DNA of 64,000 nucleotides from Setophaga petechia (Eukaryota; Chordata; Aves; Passeriformes; Parulidae). The stretch is from positions 6,264,503-6,328,502 of the forward strand of contig JANCRA010000007.1 of the NCBI GenBank assembly GCA_024362935.1, written 5' to 3'. The notes beneath the pieces are model-generated. The model had not been told where the DNA came from. It searched no databases and saw only the letters and a list, made by a program, of their open reading frames with translations. Made by a program: the position numbers and the translations under genes. Shown here in pieces: positions 22,201 through 34,937 of the stretch (within the stretch, counting starts at the first letter, position 1; every line of letters starts with the position of its first letter).

Positions 22201-25200
22201 GTGCAATAAAGGAGAAATGACCAAATAGAACAAAGTCAAAGAGAAGGGAATCTTCTAATTCTAATTTTACCATTAGCACAGAGAAGTTTCACCTTTTTCA
22301 TGGTCAGATCACCAGCTCAGCACCAAATCTTCCAGGTTTATCACTGTTACATAAACTCACATCTTCAAAATTTAGGTTAGGGATATTTTAGGACTCTTGG
22401 AAACAGGGTGCATGTTTGATATTCTAATCAGTTGGTTAATGGAAGCTATCTGTTCAAAATTTATTTGCTTAACTACACAAAATATTGAAACAAAGTATTT
22501 AGTTGCTTGCAACACCTGCTAAAGAGATGACACAATCTCCTTTTGAACTCTAAAACACAAAAAGAGAGCTATTGAAGCCAGCTCTCCATCAATTACTAGC
22601 TCAAAATTACTTCAGAAAGAATTTCTTCTCATCTCCAGCAGTATCTTTTATATAATCTTCTTTGTACAAGTTTAAATATATTTTAAGTGGCGCATCAGCA
22701 ACTCCTACTTCCAACAACTCAACTCACCAGGCAGAAAAATACCTTTGAGAGCTGAAAAGCTCCAGCATTTGCTAAGGTGGATGTGCATACACGTGAAGAA
22801 CACTTCTGTGGGAGACATAAATATATGTAATTATTTAATGAGTGATAGGACACACACCCACATGGATTCTAGAGGACAAAGCACTGGAAACTGGAGGCAG
22901 CGCACTGGAAAATGCTGCTGGCACCAAGGACATCTTTCCCCTGCCTGTTAGCACTGAGGAGAGACTCCAGGAACTCAGACATTACCCTAAAAGCCATTTC
23001 CAAGTCTCTACACCCAGACTCAGTTTCAATTCAATCCTTAGGTGAAATCCTGGCACTGAAAGGTCCATGGAATTACTTCCCTTGGCTTCAGGAGTAGCAA
23101 AGCCTCTCCCTACATCATCAATCCAGAGTATCACTCATTCATTATCATCCTGATTCAGAACAACCTGTCAGGAAGAGGGAACAAAGCCCATAAACTCCTT
23201 TCATGTTATTTCCATGTTCTTCACTGCAGTCACACATGAATGATCCATGTGGTAGGAACACAGCATGTACAGAATGGGGGAGAAAAAAAGACAAAGAGAA
23301 AAGGGAGAAAGAAGCCTCACATTTGATATTTTACACTATCAAGCAAGTGCTGAGGAAAGAAAACGATTAGGGATATTCAACAAGCAGGTATTTGGGAAGT
23401 TTCTGGATTGGCATGGAGACAGGAAATGAAAAACAGGTCCTCTCAAATTTTTAGACACACAAGTTCATTTTTTCTGAAATGAGCCCTGAAAAATATAAAG
23501 AATGTTCACAGAGCATTGTAAAGTTTTCCAGCGCAACACAAAGCAGAGTTCCACCCCAAGCAGACAAGGACACTCTTTCAGAGTGAGTCACTGGACTCAT
23601 TAAAAAACAAATTATCCCCATGGCCATCAGGCAGATGGTTGTGATGACCATCAGGCTGCTCTCATCAGGAGGAATCACCATGAGACTCCAGAGCTGGAGC
23701 TGCTGTCTGACTCCACACAGCTGTTATCTCTGTGTTATCATCAGGGACTTGGGGCTGGAAAACCAAATCAACAGTGACAAAGCTTGAGGAGAGCACCCAC
23801 AGGGGTGGAACAGCAAATACCAGTGGGTAGGAGAGGGTGCCCTGCATGGCCTGGTGAGGACAGGAAACAGCAGCAGAATGATACAGGCAAATATTAAGTC
23901 AAACAAAGATCAAAAAAGGATGCCTGACATCCAGAAGGGAGGATTCTATCTGGAGATGCTTTGAAACACCCTGAGAAGGGCATTACAAGGGTACAGGATT
24001 TGTGAATTTATTTTTAGATAGGTAGTCCCAAAAAAACCACCTTGCTCAGCTGGACTCACAATACTTATTCAAACACAAATAATCTACCTTTGAATTCTTC
24101 AGGTTTTTGTGTTTGTTTTACCTTTTTTTTAATATTAAGTTGATCTCAAAATGCAAATGACCTTTTAAAAAATCCCCACCTTAAGCCTGGTCCTGTCACC
24201 TCTTTTTCACCTGCACTATTCACTAAACTTACCCTGTATTTGCAGAGTTTTAGTGCCCTAAACTCTCTCCATTCCATTAATAATGTCCTCAGCTAGAGAA
24301 TACTGTCTGCTATTCATTCCCTTAGCTCATCAGTAAGAAGGGGAACATATGGGGACACAAATACAGGCCAAGGATGTAGAAAAGAGCCCTCAGAATCGAC
24401 TCTTCATCCTGGAGGAGCAGCTGATGCACCCTCATAAAACGTCTCTGAAGAGCAGACAGCAGCATTAATGTACCAGAACTGCTGAGAAGGGCTCTCCTCC
24501 CTCCCCAGCACACATCTGCTGAAGAACACACAGCAATCTCTGCCCTGTACTTGAATCCATCACACAGGAGCTGAGGGTGGCTTGAGGTCTCCTTCTGCTT
24601 GTTCCTTTGGTTTGGTCTTGGCTGTGCCCTCCCATCTCTCTGTGTCCCATTTTCCACTGGAGCAGAACCATTCTTTTCCTGTAATCCCCTACTGCTTTCA
24701 CACAGAACCTGCTCTGTTACTGGGTTGTTGTGTTTTCTCTTCCCCATGGAACTGTTCCTTGTTCTCCAATGCAGTTCTTCCCTTAGGATGCTCCACACTG
24801 CTCCTGCTTTCTTACAAAATTCATTTCCTCCTCCCTTTCCCTCTGAAATCACTTCATTTGTCTCCTCCCCACTCATCTCCCCTTCCTTCCTAAGGGCTCC
24901 TGCACTTCACAGGAAGGATGGACCAAAGTGCCCACACTGAACCAGGACATCCCTTGTGGCTCTCCTGCCAGGCTCCACCTTCACTGGTGCTCTCCAGAGA
25001 GTGAAAGTGCTAAACTGCCAAGGAACCTTTTGAATTCTGGATGCCTTCATAACCAGGAGGGTGTTTTGATACAGCTGAGATTCACATTTCAGGGATGCTG
25101 ACAGCCCTTTCATTCCTCTAAGCAAGCACATCATTTGTGGATCATATACAAAGAGAAAAGGGGAAGAAAATTATGATTTTCATGAGTGAAACACTACTGG

Positions 25201-25610
25201 CACATGAAGAAATAAGTTTCTTTCTCATGCATTTATGAACTGGCACTTGTTCATGGCAAGAGGAATATAGTCTGTAGGCAAAAAGATGAGGCATTCAAAG
25301 CATCAGTCCCAGCTTTGCCAGCAGAAGAGGAGCAAAGGATAAAAACTCTGAGCAGAGAAGAGAGCTGCTTCCTTCCTCAGAGCCACTTCACCTGGAACAG
25401 CAGACACAAAAGGTTTGCACAAGAGCCTCCTCCTGCTCCCCTCAGATCTTTCCTTGAGGATTGCTGTCCCTGGGCTGGAGATTACCAGGGATGAAGTAAA
25501 AGCAAGGTGCATTTTGAGCAAGAAAGTCTGTCTGAGAGGGCCTGGTAGAGGAGAGGTGTCAGACTGAAGCAAAGCTTGGTAGAACCCAAATAATTTAATG
25601 GAGTAACATT
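16279..25610. other. 9.3 kb of mostly single-copy sequence
   Basis: I find no mobile element of recognised type across this stretch, which is unusual for the window. AT content is variable. Opposite-strand open frames are frequent near 19140-19840 and 24322-24940 but lack domains. A 36-bp interval at 20657-20692 sits between good splice-type signals, and a 184-codon minus-strand open frame lies at 24322-24876. Both are listed as findings and neither is called a gene. Confidence 0.5.
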
Positions 25611-26140
25611 CATAGAATCACACAGTTAGAAGGAACTCTTTAGGAACCATCACCTCCTGCCATGGCAGGGACACCTTCCACTGTCCCAGGCTGCTCCAAG
25701 CCCCAAAGTCCAGCCTGGCCTTGGGCACTGCCAGGGATCCAGGGGCAGCCACAGCTGCTCTGGGCACCCTGTGCCAGGGCCTGCCCACCCTGCCAGGGAA
25801 CAATTCCTAATTCCCAATATCCCATCCAAACCTACTCTTTGTCAGTGGGAAGCCATTCCTCATTGTCCTGATATTCCATCCCTTGTCCAAAATCTCTCTC
25901 CATCTCTCCTGTAGCTCCTTCAGGCCCTGCAAGGCCACAGTTTGGTCACCCCAGAGCTTCTCCTGCCCAGGTGAGCAGCCCCAGCTGTGCCAGCCTTTCC
26001 TCCCAGCAGAGCTGCTCCATCCCTCTGCCCATCCTGGTGCCTCCCCTGGGCTCTCTGCAGCAGCTCCAGGTCCCTCCTGTGCTGGGGCAGCTCTGCAGGT
26101 GGGGTCTCACCTGAGCACAGGGGCAGAATCCTCTCCCTCA
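25611..26140 (-). mobile_element. CR1 LINE 3' fragment, about 530 bp
   Basis: This is a minus-strand CR1 with its 3' end at 25611 (catagaatcacacagttaga). Landmarks in order are gccatggcagggacaccttc, caattcctaattcccaatat, ctgcccaggtgagcagcccc, cagcagagctgctccatccc and gctctgcaggtggggtctca. The 5' truncation lies near 26140. The element is non-coding. Confidence 0.87.
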
Positions 26141-27298
26141 AATTGCTGCCTACATTTAATTACAGGAAAAATTTGAAAAAAAGCTAAATTTTGAAATACA
26201 ATATGAAGCAACTTCGAAGCAGAATGTGGTATAGGAAAGCTCTCTCTTACCCTCCCCAGCTCTGCTGCAGATAAAAAACCTCAGAACCATCATTTTGTCA
26301 CACCAATGGCAAACAAAACCATACCTGTCACAAGCCAGGAGCATCACAATCTGTATCAAAATCAACAATTAAACTTATTTCTGCTCGGTGATTCTGTTGG
26401 CCACTGTGTTTAAGCATCCAGAGACTGGAATTGAGCTGGAATGTGGCTGCACAAACACCCAGAGAATGTCTAAGCCCAGGAGCTGAAATAGTCCCTCGGC
26501 TGGAAACAAGGACAAAAATGAGTGTGAGGTGGTTTCAGTGGTTGTTTTTCACCACAGTGTTTTTGCACAGAGCTGGAAAAAACAAAATCTGGTTTGTGAG
26601 GTGTTGCAATGTCCATACCAAGAAACCCTCTGGGCTATTTTCAACTCCTTGGGCATATTTGGAAATCTCAAGTTCAGCTGAGGTATTAACCCCCCTCCTA
26701 CACAGAGAGACGCAAACAAACAAACCAAACTAAACCAAACCCCATCAGTTTAAAAGCAGCAAATCTGGAAAGGATACAAAATGATGAAATTGGAAAAATC
26801 AACTAAAGGCAGCCTCAGCATCTCATGGGAAACTGTAGCTCAGCTTAATAGGCTTTATTAATGATTTTTTTAGGAATTTAATATTAGGCTTTAAATTTTT
26901 AATTACAAGAAATATGGAGAAGTCAGATCTGAAGGTAATAAGAATTCACAGCCAGAAAGTATCCATTTTTCATTTCTTATGGTAGTTTGTCTGAATGCTC
27001 CTCAAACTGTTGTGATTTGCCCACTGCTGACAGACAGCTCCAGGACAAACACTCAGGTTTGTCATCTGGAAATCCTGTCAATAGTGCAAGAAGTTCAATG
27101 AAAGCCAGTCAATAGAAATCCTGCAAGAGTTTCAGGCATTTTCTGCACATCATAAATGTGTTTGAAATGCTGCCTTGAAGGTTTGGCTTATTGAACACCA
27201 CTTTTTAAGTGTTCTGCTCTGGTTTTAGCTTATCAAATTAGGTGCATTTGCTGTTAAAAATGGCATCAGTAGCACTTCAGTGTTGGAGGATCTGTGGC
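26141..27298. other. Single-copy sequence
   Basis: No repeat or gene is recognised. An AT-rich patch lies at 26840-26950. A short imperfect (CAAA)-type tract lies at 26706-26740. Confidence 0.45.
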
Positions 27299-27350
27299 AT
27301 CACAGAATTGTAGGGTTGGGAGAGACTTGGCTACACCATCTAACTCATTT
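27299..27350 (-). mobile_element. Short CR1 3'-end fragment
   Basis: The segment atcacagaattgtagggttg followed by ggagagacttgg matches the terminal 30-50 bp of a CR1 in reverse complement. It is a heavily truncated insertion, and only the 3' end is recognisable. Confidence 0.55.
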
Positions 27351-28221
27351 TCTCAGCCAGGATAAGCCCTCCTGCATTTTTCTGACTGATGTTCTGAAGG
27401 AACAGCAGCAATTCTGAAGAATCTAACCCCAGACAAAAATGAAAAATAATGCAGTATTTCATTTTCTTCACCACTAAAATGCTGCACTTGTCTCAGGACT
27501 TCCATTTCTAGACTGAAAGGCTTGCTGCTTTGTGGGTTTTTTCCACCTGAAATAGAGAACCAGCTACCATGAATTTTCTTTCCTATGTCTAATGTCTTAC
27601 CAAAACTCGTGACTTGTTATTTTCAGGTTAACTGCAAAGCACAATTCCTACTTTATTTACTGCATGGCAGAATTCAGCCTTGAAATTTTTATCCTGTTCA
27701 TGCAGGAGGTGCAGCCTCAGGTGCAAAAACTGGGTGTGCTCTTCTCAGAGATCCACCTCAGAGGGATACAGATTTAATATCACCTGGATCAAACTGCAGG
27801 AGCTGCAGCTGGCTGCTCTGAAAGGCACTCCACTTTTGCCATCTTGCATATTTATTAGCAATGCCATCATGCTTTATTCAAAAGGATTAATACAGACAGA
27901 GTACAGCCCTGGGAACAGATCTCCTAAAGGGATGTCATGTGTGCTTCAGCCACAGGTGTTGGAGCAGTCTAAACACACAGTGGCTTTTAAACACACAGCA
28001 CTTTTATCATCTATGCTGTAATCACCTGAAAACTTACCCCCACTTCTGACTGGTTTTTTTTCCACACAGCTTTTGATTGGTATTAATCATCTCTCCTGCT
28101 GTTTCAAAGGAGAATTCCAGCAATAAAGTGCTGGTACTTCCTACCCTGGCTGTCTGTCCCAGCCAGTTTCCCAGCAGTGAGCTGAAGCCCTGCTATGGCA
28201 GTGGAGTTCTGCATGCCAAAC
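27351..28221. other. Single-copy sequence
   Basis: Nothing recognisable is present. The plus-strand open frame at 27680-28021 has no recognisable motif. Confidence 0.45.
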
Positions 28222-28374
28222 CAGAGCTCCCTGTGTGGAAACAGGAATATCCATGAGGTTCAGCAGCAGGGACAGAGCTTCCTGTGTGGAAACAGGAATA
28301 TCCATGAGGTTCAGCAAAAGGGGCAGAGCTCCCTGTGTGGAAACAGGAATATCCACGAGGTTCAGCAAAAGGGG
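28222..28374 (+). repeat. 51-bp tandem repeat, three copies
   Basis: Three head-to-tail copies of a 51-bp unit start at 28222, 28273 and 28324. Each contains ctgtgtggaaacaggaatat and ccatgaggttcagca, with one or two substitutions between copies. Because 51 is a multiple of three, reading frames stay open through the array on both strands. One plus-strand frame reads LCGNRNIHEVQQ three times. I interpret this as a minisatellite and not a coding repeat. Confidence 0.92.
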
Positions 28375-29138
28375 CAAAGCCATCATAATGACAGCTTATC
28401 TAAACACAGGCTGTAGAGTCACTCATGCAGGCTTCCCCACCAATGCATTAAATATTTTTAAAAATATCTATTTGACAAAAGATGCAGGTAAATTCCCTGC
28501 CACACCCATGCCTCAGCAGGCAGATCCAAAGGAATGTGCTGCTTTTGTTCCCCCATGTGATGAGTTGCCATGGCCAGAGCAGAGTCTCTGACAGACACTG
28601 CTGCTGTAACATCTCTCCAGCTCAACATTTTGCTTTTAATTTTTACAAGGCCGTTTCCTTTCTGACACAGGAGCAGCAGACACCTGGGAATGCTGCAAGG
28701 CACTGGTTTGGCTTTCATCTGTCTCACACTGGCCAGGAGCACACCTGATGACAGCAGGGCTGCTGGTCAACACAATCTGAAGGCCTTTTAAAAACAGTTC
28801 AAGTTCTCCAACATTGACAGAATTGATTTTTAACTGGAAGAAGAGAAGAGCAAATGTTTCAAACTACTCGAGCTTGACACAAAGCCAGGGGTGGATTTGC
28901 TGAGGTCAGGGCAGTGGGGAAAGGGTGAAGGATCGGGGCAGGAATGACAGGACCAGGAGCAGCAGCTCCTCTGTGGCCAGGGCTGGTGCAGGAGCAGCTG
29001 CTGGAGCAGCCACAGCCCTGGATGCCCAAGGGCTCAAGATCACAGCACACATCCCAGCAAAGTGCTCCTCACACTGCAGAACAAAGGCATCTGAGGCTGC
29101 CCACAGGGGGATTTGGATCAGGCATTAAACCACAGACT
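28375..29138. other. Single-copy sequence
   Basis: No gene or repeat is recognised. A G+C-richer patch at 28880-29050 carries short open frames rich in Ala, Ser and Cys that look accidental. Confidence 0.45.
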
Positions 29139-29396
29139 CCCAGAATCATTTCATTTGGAAAAGACCTCTTAAACCATCGAGTCCAACCATCAACTCAGCA
29201 CCACCAGCCTGTTCACCATCAAACCATGTCCCCATATCATGATATTTTTTGAACACTTCCAGTGTGACCCAACCACTGCCTCGGGCAGTCTGTTCCAGTG
29301 CTTTGCAACCCCTTCCATGAAGGGATTTTCCTAATACCCAATCTAAATTTCCCCTGGCACAACCTGAGGCTGCTTCCTCTTGTTGTGTTGCTTGTT
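29139..29396 (-). mobile_element. CR1 LINE 3' fragment
   Basis: This is a minus-strand CR1 of an older subfamily. It begins ccagaatcatttcatttgg at its 3' end, then shows gtccaaccatcaactcagca, accatgtccccatatcatga, ttttttgaacacttccag and ctaatacccaatctaaattt, ending near cctcttgttgtgttgc. It is 5'-truncated and non-coding. Confidence 0.85.
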
Positions 29397-30607
29397 AAAT
29401 ACAGCAAAATGAACTCTGAGGAAAAATAAAGAGAGTAATAAAAAAGTAAACATTTGGGTTGAATGCACGAGTAATCCATTGTGGCATTTCTTGAAACTGC
29501 AAGAACATAAGAGAAAAAAGATCATATGTGGGCTAGTAGCAGAGTATTGCATAAAGGCTGACATTTCAGGAAAGAAACATGCTGAAAGTAAAGAAAAGCC
29601 TGTCTCTCCAGAGGAAAATACTCAGTCTGTGTTATTTCTGATACCATTGTCTGCTTTGGCTTTTAGGAAATGCATTTTCCTATGCTTATGAATTCTAGAG
29701 TTTTGCAGTATTTAAGTATACAGAGAAGCATCTTGAAGTCCTGATCTCTAAAAGCATAATTATTCTCTTGACTGAACAACTTGTATGATTGTTACTGAGC
29801 TTCTAAAATCTCCCAGTCTCTCACCCATGGATTGTTGAAGGAAAAGTCAGGTTTACAATGGCTCATGTCCAAACATCTCTTCCTTCACTCACATCCCCTC
29901 TCATTGCCCACACTCCTCCTCTTCTTCCCACCCACCACCATTTTCCTCTTCTCCTCAGAAAAACACATTGCTACACACTCTCCCTTCTCTCCCTGGATGT
30001 GAAGGAAAATTGGCTTTTTTTGATTTTTTTTTTAAATATCTTTGTCAAAGACAGAGCAACACAATTCCAGTGGCTGCTTGACATTAGTTAATCCCATCAT
30101 CTAATTAGACTCAACTGTAATATGAAAGAACAGAGTTTATTCGTTAATCTTCCCATTCTCTAGACAAGCAAAAAATCTGAAATCAATACCAATGGTGAAA
30201 AGCTTTGTGTAGAATACTAAAAATATCAAGGTATGCCAATATTTTTTGATCAACCTGTACCAATTAGAGCCAAAATAGTTGGCTATGCCTCATATTCATG
30301 TGTGACCAGGCAGCTGATTTTTAATAAAGCAAAAGACTTCTACATCATTAAAATGCAGATGTTAAATAGCAGACAGTGGGATCTTCTTCAGAGTCCCTGT
30401 TATAGCATTTTAACATTCATCTCATGCTTTATGCAAATAGCCAGGCACACACATGCCATTCCAAAAGCTTGTCTTGAGTGTAGGTGTGTTTGGGTTGGGT
30501 TGGATTCAGCAGACCAAAATTCAGAAAAACATCTCCAGTGACATTCTTCACAGGAGCACAGAACAGGAATGGGCACAGAACACCAAAGACAGAAAAAAAA
30601 ATCATCC
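29397..30607. other. Single-copy sequence
   Basis: No gene is seen. 30230-30460 is AT-rich, complex sequence with stop-poor patches, of the kind often found in conserved non-coding DNA, but I have no direct evidence of conservation. Confidence 0.4.
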
Positions 30608-30730
30608 TGGAATTATACTTCTAACCACAAAGACCAAAAGAAAGATCGTGGAATTATACTTTTAACCACAAAGACAGAAAGAAAGATCCTGGAATTATAC
30701 TTTTAACCACAAAGACAGAAAGAAAGATCC
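30608..30730 (+). repeat. 41-bp tandem array, three full units
   Basis: Units start at 30608, 30649 and 30690, each reading tggaattatact followed by taaccacaaagac and gaaagatc. A fourth unit begins tgg at 30731 but is interrupted, and matching sequence resumes at about 31000-31035 after an LTR-like insert. Confidence 0.88.
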
Positions 30731-30998
30731 TGGTATTGCCATCTTATTGTAAAAGTTCCATACCTTCTCGGTGATTTCTCATGGGCATCTCCTCACAGCA
30801 CTGACTCCTTCTGCACAGCACAGCCAACAAACTCCAGCTCTCTCCTCACACACTCTTTTATAGCACTCTTCTTATTGGACACACCTGTGGCCTATTAAGA
30901 GCAGGCCTGTTGCTAATCTTTGGTGATTAGTACAGCTGCAACTTCTCAGGGGTGAGATTACTTCTGCATTGTTTTCTTACATTCTATCCCCCCACATG
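30731..30998 (-). mobile_element. LTR-like insert (family C), reverse orientation
   Basis: This insert of about 265 bp reads on the minus strand from tgtggggggatagaatgtaa. It has a CCAAT motif (30875-30879 reversed) and a TATA-type ctataaaag (about 30854-30863 reversed) with spacing typical of a U3 promoter, then an AATAAG near the end. The 41-bp array flanks it on both sides, with ctgg at 30730-30733 and 30999-31002 as a possible 4-bp target duplication. The exact ends are not settled. Alternatively, the array units may be amplified copies of the LTR's own 3' edge. Confidence 0.65.
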
Positions 30999-31035
30999 CT
31001 GGAATTATACTTTTAACCACAAAACCACAAAGTCC

Positions 31036-34000
31036 TAAACCAGATATGCTGAGGAGACTATGGGATTTCTACTTTCCTCTCAGGAATAAAATCAGCTGAG
31101 CTGATCTGGCATGGAGATGACTCAGAAAACCTCTTGGTGGTTTTCTGCTCTTCTACAACTGCACAAATGTCTTCATCAAAAGGGGTGTGAAGGAGAAGTG
31201 CTTGCAAGACAAGCAGCCTGCCAGGGATCCAAGCTTCTAGGATCCATAGCAACACAGAAGGGTTTGTTGTTTTTTTTTTTCCTTTTAATTTCTACAGCTT
31301 CCTTTTCATTCCTCAGAGTTTTCCACCTCTACAGGACAGCGTCTCACAGCTCAGTATAAAAATTATACAAGACCAAAGGCGTTTCATGAGGCTCTGTGTG
31401 TTTGTGACACGGCCTCTGTCGTGCTGGTTTCCAAAGATACAGCCAGTTTTCAGAGGAGTACTTGGAAGAAAGGCAGTTTGTGCTAATATAATTCCATGGC
31501 AAAGATGCCTTCTCATGTTTATACATTAAATCAAGAAAACGACAGCTACATATGGCATCCAAGAGAACTGAACAAATTAAATTTCTTGTTTTGACATATT
31601 TTTGGTGTGGAAAGAAGGAACCAGTATCTTCACAGGAAACAATCTAAAGTCAAGAGCTACCCACCACTAAGAACTCAATCCTATTATCTTTGCATTCCCT
31701 GTGCCTCCTTTTGAAGCTTCCATTCACCTTTGAAATTCCTATATCAAAACAAAGTTTTTCTCTTAAAAGACCTTCAATTATTCTGAAACTTAGTTAAGAG
31801 AATCAGCCTCTCCTTCCATCAGCCCAGCACAGAGTACAGTGCAATACAGTGGCACAGCAGGAGTTTAAGGATTGCTGGAACAAAATTACTGTTCTAATGA
31901 TGATTACTTTGCTGTTCTGTCTGTTACAAAAGGGGAATTTGGAGACGCTGTTGATCCTTGAAATTTGTTCTTTCATTGTTATCGGAGGCACCACAAAGAT
32001 TTCTGCATGTGGGGTCATTTTTCACTGTTACTTATAAACAAAACTCATGGCTGAGTTAAATGTACAAGAAAAAAAAGCAGCTAGGAACCTCAGTATGCCA
32101 TGATGTCTGAGAGGGCACAGAGAGATGTGGATATTCAGGATCAAGTGCTTCTCAAAACCCTCACCTTCAAAACAAAAACAATCTCAAACTACTGCTCTAA
32201 GGCTTCAAGTACTGGAACTAAATTAAAAGCAAAAATGTGGAGTGCTGTGCCTTGTCACAAAGCAACAACAAACAGCTTGTTTACACCTCCAACCTGTGGG
32301 ACAGGGCTTCTGCTCTCTCCACAGCTCTTCTTCTTCCTCCCCTCGAGGCTGTGCTCTGCTCCCCATCACTTTGTGCTGGAGCACTGATGCTCCAAGCTGC
32401 ACATTCCAAGCCCTGCTGCACCCTGCCACTGCTGGTGGCACTGCCTGGGCATTCCCAGATGTTCTTTGCTGTGGCCACCTCATGCTGGAAACAATTCCCC
32501 TCACACTCAGACCTTTTGTTATTAATGTTGGAGGCAGATGGGGTTTGTGCCCAGCCCAAGGAGAGGTCCCAGGTGGGAATTCCCATTGTCACACGTCACC
32601 AGGGCTGTGGTGACCCCAGTGCCTGGAGCTGACCCCTGCTCAAGCATTTTGGCCCAGCTGAACATTCCCTCTGAGTCTGCTGTGCAGCTCCCTGCCCTAG
32701 GGGATGTCACATCCATGGATTTGACAGGTCCAGATGAAAAGAAAAAAGGCCCTGCTCTCTGAGAAACTTCTGGGCTTGCACAAATAAAGGAAAGGAGCCA
32801 CCAGAAAAGGACAAAACCAGTTCCAGCTAAAGGGCCAAGGATTCCCATGTGGATCTCCACCTGCATTTAACCTGGGGCTGACCAAGCAGCTTTTTGTCTG
32901 TTTGTCTGGATGTCTGAGCAGTTGGGACAGAAGGGTCGGGTGGGGAAATCTCATTTTCTCCTTCATCCAGAAAAGGTGTCTGAGGCCATCATTCATTAAC
33001 TTAATATGGAGACAACTCCTCTAAGCAGGGGTGGGGATGCAATAAGTAGGTAGATGACCAACCCTAGCCAGAACAGGAGATTTTTCATGGCTAAAAGGGC
33101 TGGACCATCCCTGGGTTTGACTCTGCTGGACCATCCCTGGGTTTGGCACTGCTGGCAGTGCTGGTGCTGGGCCAGGATCTGATCTCCAGGGCAAGAGGAA
33201 ACAGTGGGCATGCTGAAACCAGCACAGTCTTACTGGGAGCTGGGAAGGAGCACACTCTCCCATCTAAACATTCAGGATGAGATTTCAGGCTGTTTTCCCA
33301 CGTTGTCTGGGTTCCTGGTCTCACACATGTCTGGCCAGAAAGGCCACAGGACTGTTCTCAGCTGAAGCAAACAAGGTGGCTGCTACTCCAGAGCTCCTGG
33401 AGGTGTTGCCTCTGCCCTGAAGTGCTCTTTTATTCCTGCCACAGCATCCAGATGGCCCTTATGGCATTGCAGGAGTGTGGCACTCACCTTCCAGCACCTG
33501 CAGGCTGCTGATGTTCTCAGGCAGAGTGTGAGGAAAGAGGAAGGCACTGGTTTTACCTTGACAGAAAGCAGATTGTGCTTCTGCCCTGAGCAGGGAAAGG
33601 TGTGGGATAACCCAGGCACACCCCAACAGGGCTGCAGGAGAGGCTGGGGAGAGGGAGAGGCTGCAGCCAAGCCTGCCCTGGGCAGTGGGAGCAGGCAGGA
33701 GGTGTGAGGGGTTCTGGCAGCCAGAGCTCACCTGGGCTCAAACACAAAGCAGGACCTGGGATTTTGGAGGGGTTCCAGTCTCACCTGGAGGAAGAGGAGG
33801 AGGAAGGGCACTCCCTTAGCAGTGAGCAGCTGATTAATTAGAGGAGACAAGTGCCAGCCCTGCTGTTGTAATGAGGAGAGGCATTTGGAGCACTTTGCTC
33901 ACACACTTGACACTTCCCATGGTTCTTCACCTGGCAGGCCACAGGCTCTCTCCCTTTGCAGAGCAAACATCAATACAGATTAACACCTCCCAAAGCTGTC

Positions 34001-34937
34001 AGGCACCAGAACCAGATACAGTGTCCTCCCTCCTGACCTCTATGAGAAACAAGCTTCTGAAACATCCTATCTTGGTGAAATTTAAGAGGAGATAGAAATT
34101 AAAGCTATAAATACAGCTGCTAAGTACAAACCCGAAAAGGGAAAGTGTGAAAAACCTTAATGCTGATATAAGTTAAGGCAAAAATGAAGATGAGGATAAC
34201 AGGAAGGAAATATTTAAAACCAGAGAAGGGTGGAAAGGGCAACTGTTGAATCCTGAAGCATAAAACATGATAAGGATTTTTCAAACAATCTTAATATAAA
34301 GAAAAATTTCCAGATTAAAGTGGAAGCTCTTGCCTGGAGAACCATGTGTCTACAGTCAGATACTTTGAGAATTATTTTTTTCCCTGAAACTAAAAGATCA
34401 AAAGATAATTAATACTCTATTGTGGAAGACAGAAGGTACACTTCAAAAACAACCTCTTCTCCTTGCCTCCATCAGCTGCCTTCCTGGAGTGCTCCATTTG
34501 CCTTTAAGTGGACTCTTAGAGAGTCCTATTGAAGACTTAAGAGCCCTCAGTAGCACTTTCTCATCTTCTTACCCTGCTGCCTGCTTTAGGCATCTGCAGC
34601 AGTCACATGCTTGAACTGAAATGTCATCTCTGTCATCTCCCTGCTCCTCCTCCTCCTCCTCTGCACTCCTGGCTCCTCCTGGCACAGCGCTCGGACTGCT
34701 GGGATTCACCACCCAAAGTGGGAAAGGGTTTTGTTCTTTTTAATTCTACACAACAAATAAATCAACCAAGAGCTTCTCACTCCTTCCAGCCACTTCTTTC
34801 CCTCCCCATTGTTGTGCTCACAAAGAGCAGGGCAGGGAAATATTGAGATGGGGAGGTAAGGCAGGGACAGGATGAGTGGGAGAAAAGCACCAGGGTAATT
34901 CTACCTTGGTGAAGTGACAGGAAGTTTAGGAAAGAGC
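31036..34937. other. 3.9 kb of single-copy sequence
   Basis: No gene is recognised, although overlapping open frames crowd 32100-33750 where G+C is higher. A two-copy 26-bp repeat lies at about 33099-33150, built on gctggaccatccctgggttt, and resembles the minisatellite unit at 34.9 kb. A short (CTC)n tract lies at 34644-34661. Confidence 0.5.

Noticed and set aside
28141..28591. Coding tandem-repeat protein
   Set aside because: Frames are open on both strands only because the unit is 51 bp. There is no signal peptide, recognised family or splice context.
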